Of a DNA stretch of 64,000 bases, positions 58,901-64,000 are shown piece by piece. The stretch is from contig CAVYPA010000016.1 in the NCBI GenBank assembly GCA_963770295.1, positions 62,001 to 126,000 on the forward strand, in the 5' to 3' direction. Source of the DNA: AWTP1-13 sp963770295 (GTDB lineage Bacteria > Pseudomonadota > Alphaproteobacteria > Rhizobiales > Hyphomicrobiaceae). How positions within the stretch are numbered: the stretch's first letter is position 1; each line of letters opens with the position of its first letter. The notes beneath the pieces are model-generated. The model was not told the origin of the DNA. It made no database searches and saw only the letters and a list, made by a program, of their open reading frames with translations. The translations under genes and the position numbers were made by a program.

Positions 58901-59722
58901 TTACTTGCCCGTATGGCGCGGCCGAACGATAAAGCGGTCCGTCGCCTTGTTCTTGCGCGTCTTGGCGCCCTTGGTGCTCTTGCCCCAGGGGGTCGCCCAG
59001 TGCTTGCCGCCCTTGGTGCGCCCACCGTTGGGATGGTCAACCGGGTTCATGGCGATGGAGCGCACGGTCGGGCGCGTACCCCGCCAGCGCGTGCGACCCG
59101 CCTTGCCGGTCGACTCGTTCATATGGTCGGGGTTCGAGACGGCGCCGACCGTTGCCATGCAATCGGCCCGCACGCGCCGCGTCTCACCGGAGTTGAGGCG
59201 CAAAATGGCCCAGCCCGAGTCGCGGCCGACCAGCTGACCGTAGGCGCCCGCCGAGCGCGCAATCTTGCCACCCCCGCCCGCCTTAAGCTCGATGTTGTGC
59301 ACGATGGTGCCGATCGGCATGGAAGCAAGCTGCATCGCGTTGCCGGGCTTTACGTCGGCCTTGACGCCCGAGACCACCATGTCGCCGACGCTCAAGCGCT
59401 GCGGCGCCAGAATATACGACAAGGTGGCGTCCTGATATTTGAGCAGCGCGATGAAAGCGGTGCGGTTGGGATCGTATTCCAACCGCTCGACCATTGCCGG
59501 CACGTCGTGCTTCACGCGTCGGAAATCGACGCGCCGATAGGCCTGCTTGTGGCCGCCACCGATGTGGCGCGTGGTGATACGGCCGTGATTGTTGCGGCCG
59601 CCGGACTTGAGCTTGCCTTCGGTCAGCATTTTGACCGGCGCGCCCTTCCACAAGCCTTTGCGGTCGACCAGGACCAGCTGGCGCAGGCCGGGCGTGATCG
59701 GCCGATATGTTTTAAGTGCCAT
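58901..59722 (-). CDS. rplB: Ribosomal protein uL2
   Basis: KTYRPITPGLRQLVLVDRKG, SAGAYGQLVGRDSGWAILRL and NPVDHPNGGRTKGGKHWATP are L2 signatures; the last contains the conserved His near the peptidyl-transferase centre. It is complete at 273 residues. Confidence 0.98.
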   Translation of the reverse strand: MALKTYRPITPGLRQLVLVDRKGLWKGAPVKMLTEGKLKSGGRNNHGRITTRHIGGGHKQAYRRVDFRRVKHDVPAMVERLEYDPNRTAFIALLKYQDATLSYILAPQRLSVGDMVVSGVKADVKPGNAMQLASMPIGTIVHNIELKAGGGGKIARSAGAYGQLVGRDSGWAILRLNSGETRRVRADCMATVGAVSNPDHMNESTGKAGRTRWRGTRPTVRSIAMNPVDHPNGGRTKGGKHWATPWGKSTKGAKTRKNKATDRFIVRPRHTGK

Positions 59723-59731
59723 CGTCTATCC

Positions 59732-60025
59732 TCACAGCCCGGTCGTCACGTCGATCGAATGGCCCTCTTCGAGGGTGATGATGGCGCGCTTGGAATCGCT
59801 GAGGCGCGCGCGAATGTTCTTGAAGACCTTCATCTTGCCTTTGCGCACCTGCGTGTTGACGGCCTTGACCTTCACGCGAAAAAGCTTCTCGACCGCCTCC
59901 TTGATCTCCGCTTTGGAAGCGTCGCGCGCCACCTTGAACATCACCTGATTGTACTCGGACACGAGCGTCGACTTCTCCGTGATGACGGGAGCGCGGATGA
60001 CGTCGTGAGCATCTCTTTTCTTCAT
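59732..60025 (-). CDS. rplW: Ribosomal protein uL23
   Basis: DAHDVIRAPVITEKSTLVSE and ARDASKAEIKEAVEKLFRVK are L23, a docking site at the tunnel exit. 97 residues. It overlaps the rplD stop by four bases (ATGA), so translation is coupled. Confidence 0.98.
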   Translation of the reverse strand: MKKRDAHDVIRAPVITEKSTLVSEYNQVMFKVARDASKAEIKEAVEKLFRVKVKAVNTQVRKGKMKVFKNIRARLSDSKRAIITLEEGHSIDVTTGL

Positions 60026-60642
60026 TTGAAGCGCGCCTCCAGGGCCTCAACGGCCGCCTTGGTGAGCACCAGGCGCTTGCGCCGCAGGATGTCGTAGACG
60101 TTGATGCCCTGCACGGGCAGCACATCGATATTGGGAATGTTGCGCGCGGCCCGGGCAAATCCCGGCTCGATGTCCGCGCCGTCGATGATCAGCGCATTGG
60201 TGAGTTCGAGCTTGCCGAACCGATCCTTGAGGCCCTTGGTCTTGCCGTCGGAAGATTCCGCCTTCTCGAGCACCACGATCTCGCCGGCCCTAGCCTTAGC
60301 CGACAGGGCGTGCCGCAGCGCCAGCGCCCGCACCTTCTTCGGCAACTCGATCGCATGGCTGCGCGGCTTGGGTCCGAACACCTTGCCCCCGCCGCGCCAC
60401 TGCGGCACCGACTTGTCGCCGTGACGCGCGCCACCGGTCCCCTTCTGCTTGTACATTTTCTTGCCCGTGACCGTGACTTCGGAGCGATCCTGGGCGTGAT
60501 GCGTACCGGCCATGCGCTTCAAGAGCTGATAGCGCACCATGCGGTGGATCAAGTCCGTGCGCGGCTCGAGCCCGAAGATGGCGTCGCTGAGCTCAACCTC
60601 ACCGGCGCTCGCCGCATCCAACGTCGTGACTGCGGCCTTCAT
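60022..60642 (-). CDS. rplD: Ribosomal protein uL4
   Basis: QKGTGGARHGDKSVPQWRGG, the tunnel-lining loop, and NIDVLPVQGINVYDILRRKR mark L4. In some bacteria L4 represses the S10 operon; no such leader hairpin was identified here. 206 residues. Both ends overlap neighbours by four bases. Confidence 0.98.
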   Translation of the reverse strand: MKAAVTTLDAASAGEVELSDAIFGLEPRTDLIHRMVRYQLLKRMAGTHHAQDRSEVTVTGKKMYKQKGTGGARHGDKSVPQWRGGGKVFGPKPRSHAIELPKKVRALALRHALSAKARAGEIVVLEKAESSDGKTKGLKDRFGKLELTNALIIDGADIEPGFARAARNIPNIDVLPVQGINVYDILRRKRLVLTKAAVEALEARFK

Positions 60643-61373
60643 GACTGCTGCTCCGCCTGTTGTGCGCCCGCCGGCGCGGCTGCCCCGGCGCTATCGCCCG
60701 CCTTGCGGAAGGCGCCCGGATGCGGCGCCTCCTTGGGCAGCGGCCGCTTGACCGCATCGCGCACCAAAACCCAGCCGCCCTTGGTCCCGGGCACTGCGCC
60801 GCGCACCAGCACCAGTCCCTTGTCCTTGTCGGTGTCGACCACCTCGAGGTTCAGCGTCGTAACGCGCTCGCTGCCCATATGACCGGCCATTTTCTTGCCT
60901 TTGAAGACCTTGCCGGGGTCTTGGCGCTGTCCGGTCGAGCCGTGGCTGCGATGCACGACGGAGACGCCGTGGCTGGCGCGTAGGCCGCGGAAGTTCCAGC
61001 GCTTCATCGGGCCCTGGAACCCCTTGCCCTGGCTGGTGCCCATGACGTCGACCATCTGACCCTTGACGAAATGATCGGCGGTGATTTCCGCCCCCACCTC
61101 GATCAGGTTTTCCGGGCTGACGCGGAACTCGGCGAGCTTGCGCTTGGGTTCGACCTTGGCGACGGCAAAGCCCTCCCGGTCGGCGCGCGTGAGGCGGCTG
61201 GCCTTGCGCCGGCCGGCGCCCAATTGCAGGGCGGTGTAGCCATTCTTCTCGTCGGTGCGGTGCGCGAGCACCTGAACATTCTCGAGCTTCAGCACGGTCA
61301 CGGGAATATGCTCCCCCGCCTCGGTGAAGACACGGGTCATGCCGACTTTCTGCGCTATGACTCCGGAACGCAT
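60639..61373 (-). CDS. rplC: Ribosomal protein uL3 with C-terminal extension
   Basis: RSGVIAQKVGMTRVFTEAGE, GTSQGKGFQGPMKRWNFRGL and HRSHGSTGQRQDPGKVFKGK are L3, including the glutamine that PrmB methylates. After VRDAVKRPLPKEAPHPGAFR an Ala/Gln-rich tail of about 25 residues (GDSAGAAAPAGAQQAEQQS) is added, a common alphaproteobacterial feature. 244 residues. Confidence 0.97.
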   Translation of the reverse strand: MRSGVIAQKVGMTRVFTEAGEHIPVTVLKLENVQVLAHRTDEKNGYTALQLGAGRRKASRLTRADREGFAVAKVEPKRKLAEFRVSPENLIEVGAEITADHFVKGQMVDVMGTSQGKGFQGPMKRWNFRGLRASHGVSVVHRSHGSTGQRQDPGKVFKGKKMAGHMGSERVTTLNLEVVDTDKDKGLVLVRGAVPGTKGGWVLVRDAVKRPLPKEAPHPGAFRKAGDSAGAAAPAGAQQAEQQS

Positions 61374-61438
61374 GTCGTTCGCATTCCTTCCTTGCTGCTT
61401 TGTGGCGGGCTGACGTGTAGCCTCAGACCCGACAATTC

Positions 61439-61747
61439 CTATAGCTTGATCTCGACGTCGACGCCCGCCGCCAGGTCGAGCTTCATCAGCGCGTCGACCG
61501 TCTGTGGCGTCGGATCGACAATGTCGAGCAGGCGCTTGTGCGTACGCATCTCGAACTGCTCTCGGCTCTTCTTGTCGATGTGCGGCGAGCGATTGACCGT
61601 GAAGCGTTCGATGCGAGTGGGCAGCGGAATGGGGCCGCGAACCTCGGCTCCCGTGCGCTTGGCCGTGTTGACGATCTCGCGCGTCGATGCATCGAGCACG
61701 CGATGATCGAAGGCCTTGAGCCGAATCCGGATGTTCTGACTTTGCAT
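61439..61747 (-). CDS. rpsJ: Ribosomal protein uS10
   Basis: IRIRLKAFDHRVLDASTREI, VRGPIPLPTRIERFTVNRSP and HIDKKSREQFEMRTHKRLLD are S10, which also serves as NusE in antitermination. It is the first gene of the S10 group; tuf precedes it by 60 bases. 102 residues. Confidence 0.98.
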   Translation of the reverse strand: MQSQNIRIRLKAFDHRVLDASTREIVNTAKRTGAEVRGPIPLPTRIERFTVNRSPHIDKKSREQFEMRTHKRLLDIVDPTPQTVDALMKLDLAAGVDVEIKL

Positions 61748-61807
61748 CTGACGTCCACTAGCCCCAAAAAGTGAGAAGCGCCCGCCTGCGAGCGCTTCTA
61801 TAAGCCC

Positions 61808-63016
61808 CTACTCGATAATGGAAGTTACGACGCCGGCACCGACGGTGCGACCGCCCTCGCGGATGGCGAAGCGAAGCTTCTCCTCCATGGCGATCGGCGT
61901 GATCAGCTCGATGGTTACCGCAACGTTGTCGCCCGGCATCACCATCTCCGTCCCCTCCGGCAGCGACACAACTCCCGTCACGTCCGTCGTGCGGAAGTAA
62001 AACTGAGGCCGATAGTTCGTGAAGAACGGCGTATGCCGACCCCCCTCCTCCTTCGTCAAGATGTAGGCCTCCGCCTTGAACTTCTTGTGCGGCTTGATCG
62101 AGCCCGGCTTGCACAGCACCTGACCACGCTCGACCGCATCCTTGTCAATGCCGCGCAGCAGGCAGCCGACGTTATCTCCGGCCTCCCCAGCATCCAAAAG
62201 CTTGCGAAACATCTCAACACCCGTCACCACAGACTTCTGCGTGTCACGGATGCCGACGATCTCAACCTCCTCGCCGACCTTGATCGTCCCGCGCTCAATG
62301 CGACCCGTCACCACCGTGCCACGCCCAGAAATCGAGAACACGTCCTCAATCGGCATCAGGAACGGCTGGTCCTTCGGGCGCTCAGGCAGCGGGATATACG
62401 TGTCCAAAGCCTCGAAAAGCTTCAAAATCGCCTCGTCCGCCAACGGGCCCTTCTCCCCGTTCAGCGCCTGGATCGCAGCGCCACGGATCACCGGAACATC
62501 GTCGCCCGGAAACTGATACTTCGACAGAAGCTCCCGAACCTCCATCTCCACAAGCTCAATCAGCTCCTGGTCGTCTACAGCATCGCACTTGTTCAGAAAA
62601 ACAACGATGTAGGGAACGCCGACCTGACGAGCCAGAAGAATGTGCTCCCGCGTCTGCGGCATCGGACCGTCAACCGCAGATACAACCAGGATCGCACCGT
62701 CCATCTGCGCCGCACCCGTGATCATGTTCTTCACGTAGTCCGCATGACCAGGGCAGTCCACATGCGCGTAGTGCCGCTTCTCCGTCGAATACTCAACGTG
62801 CGACGTCGCAATCGTCAAAATCTTCGTCGGATCCCGACGACCCTGGCTCTCAGACGCCTTCGCCACCTGGTCGTAGGAGACCGCCGTCGACGTCCAACCC
62901 TTGTCCGCAGACACCTTCGTCAGCGCCGCCGTCAGCGTCGTCTTGCCATGGTCAACGTGGCCAATCGTGCCTACGTTGCAATGCGGTTTCGTCCGGTCGA
63001 ATTTCGCCTTGGCCAT
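61808..63016 (-). CDS. tuf: Elongation factor Tu with unusual switch I
   Basis: The 402-residue GTPase has the P loop GHVDHGKTTLTAAL, DCPGHADYVKNMITGAAQMD (switch II) and VVFLNKCDAVDDQEL, then complete domains 2 and 3. It delivers aminoacyl-tRNA to the ribosome. In place of the nearly universal ...EEKARGITI of switch I it reads SESQGRRDPTKILTI (about residues 55-69), with five extra residues between YDQ and HVEY. The Thr that binds Mg is still present, but the Arg-Gly before it is not. Similar replacements are known to me from planctomycete EF-Tu. The insertion is clean and in frame, so it is not a sequencing slip. Transfer or lineage-specific change are both possible. Confidence 0.95.
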   Translation of the reverse strand: MAKAKFDRTKPHCNVGTIGHVDHGKTTLTAALTKVSADKGWTSTAVSYDQVAKASESQGRRDPTKILTIATSHVEYSTEKRHYAHVDCPGHADYVKNMITGAAQMDGAILVVSAVDGPMPQTREHILLARQVGVPYIVVFLNKCDAVDDQELIELVEMEVRELLSKYQFPGDDVPVIRGAAIQALNGEKGPLADEAILKLFEALDTYIPLPERPKDQPFLMPIEDVFSISGRGTVVTGRIERGTIKVGEEVEIVGIRDTQKSVVTGVEMFRKLLDAGEAGDNVGCLLRGIDKDAVERGQVLCKPGSIKPHKKFKAEAYILTKEEGGRHTPFFTNYRPQFYFRTTDVTGVVSLPEGTEMVMPGDNVAVTIELITPIAMEEKLRFAIREGGRTVGAGVVTSIIE

Positions 63017-63070
63017 TTTCGGCTCTCCTACCTTTCACCTCGCCTCACCCGCGAGGCCGCCACTCGATGC

Positions 63071-64000
<930 letters not shown>

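Noticed and set aside
58913..60097. 394-codon open frame on the plus strand
   Set aside because: Opposite rplB and rplW; same reason.

Overview
The window looks like chromosome of a GC-rich alphaproteobacterium. The right half holds an alphaproteobacterial S10/spc/alpha ribosomal cluster, with adk directly after secY and an alpha-type S14 ending in SSW. The left half holds HWE/HisKA_2 kinases, a NepR-like protein and GGAAC-N16/17-CGTT promoters, the recognition site of the general-stress sigma factor EcfG found in this class. I cannot name the genus; many accessory genes resemble families I associate with Bradyrhizobium-like Hyphomicrobiales.

Bases 1 to about 31,700 are accessory and heavily eroded. 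They hold small hypothetical genes, stress-type genes (CsbD, bactofilin, a catalase-like protein, a PDZ protein), sensor kinases, two broken response-regulator receivers, an IS256-family element inserted in an IS630-family element with a clean 8-bp target duplication, and relics of serine and tyrosine recombinases, an IS110-type transposase, phage terminase, cydB and nitrilase. Many relics keep recognisable protein across two or three frames. Four perfect EcfG-type promoters (3943, 6382, 12608, 22248) and one near match (5041) lie 30 to 80 bases ahead of starts. A family of about 80-residue C-terminal domains occurs four times, and a secreted peptide of about 39 residues occurs twice.

From 27,971 to 31,503 lies a compact phage- or island-like module: a 115-aa protein, a Nu1-like terminase small subunit, a TOPRIM protein, a 103-aa protein and an M41-peptidase-only protein. 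It is followed by an inverted repeat with an extra half site and by tRNA-Thr(TGT), a typical integration target. A topoisomerase IB relic follows.

From 32,746 the sequence is mostly intact core genome: a coupled zinc-peptidase/ATP-grasp pair, sfsA, an FkbM methyltransferase overlapping a MoCF protein, a PAS-HWE kinase, a class II aldolase, and a leftward operon with a Tae4-like amidase, a small membrane protein, crcB and rluC. Then come rarA and a Do-like protease.

From 64,000 leftward to 46,995 the order is fusA (partial), tuf, rpsJ, rplC, rplD, rplW, rplB, rpsS, rplV, rpsC, rplP, rpmC, rpsQ, rplN, rplX, rplE, rpsN, rpsH, rplF, rplR, rpsE, rpmD, rplO, secY, adk, rpsM, rpsK, rpoA, rplQ. Two oddities stand out: EF-Tu has a rebuilt switch I segment without the usual RGITI, and rplP carries a one-base frameshift that joins it in frame to rpmC. 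Because L16 is essential, that frameshift also warns that some indels in the window may be sequence errors rather than true decay. No rRNA and no CRISPR array were seen.
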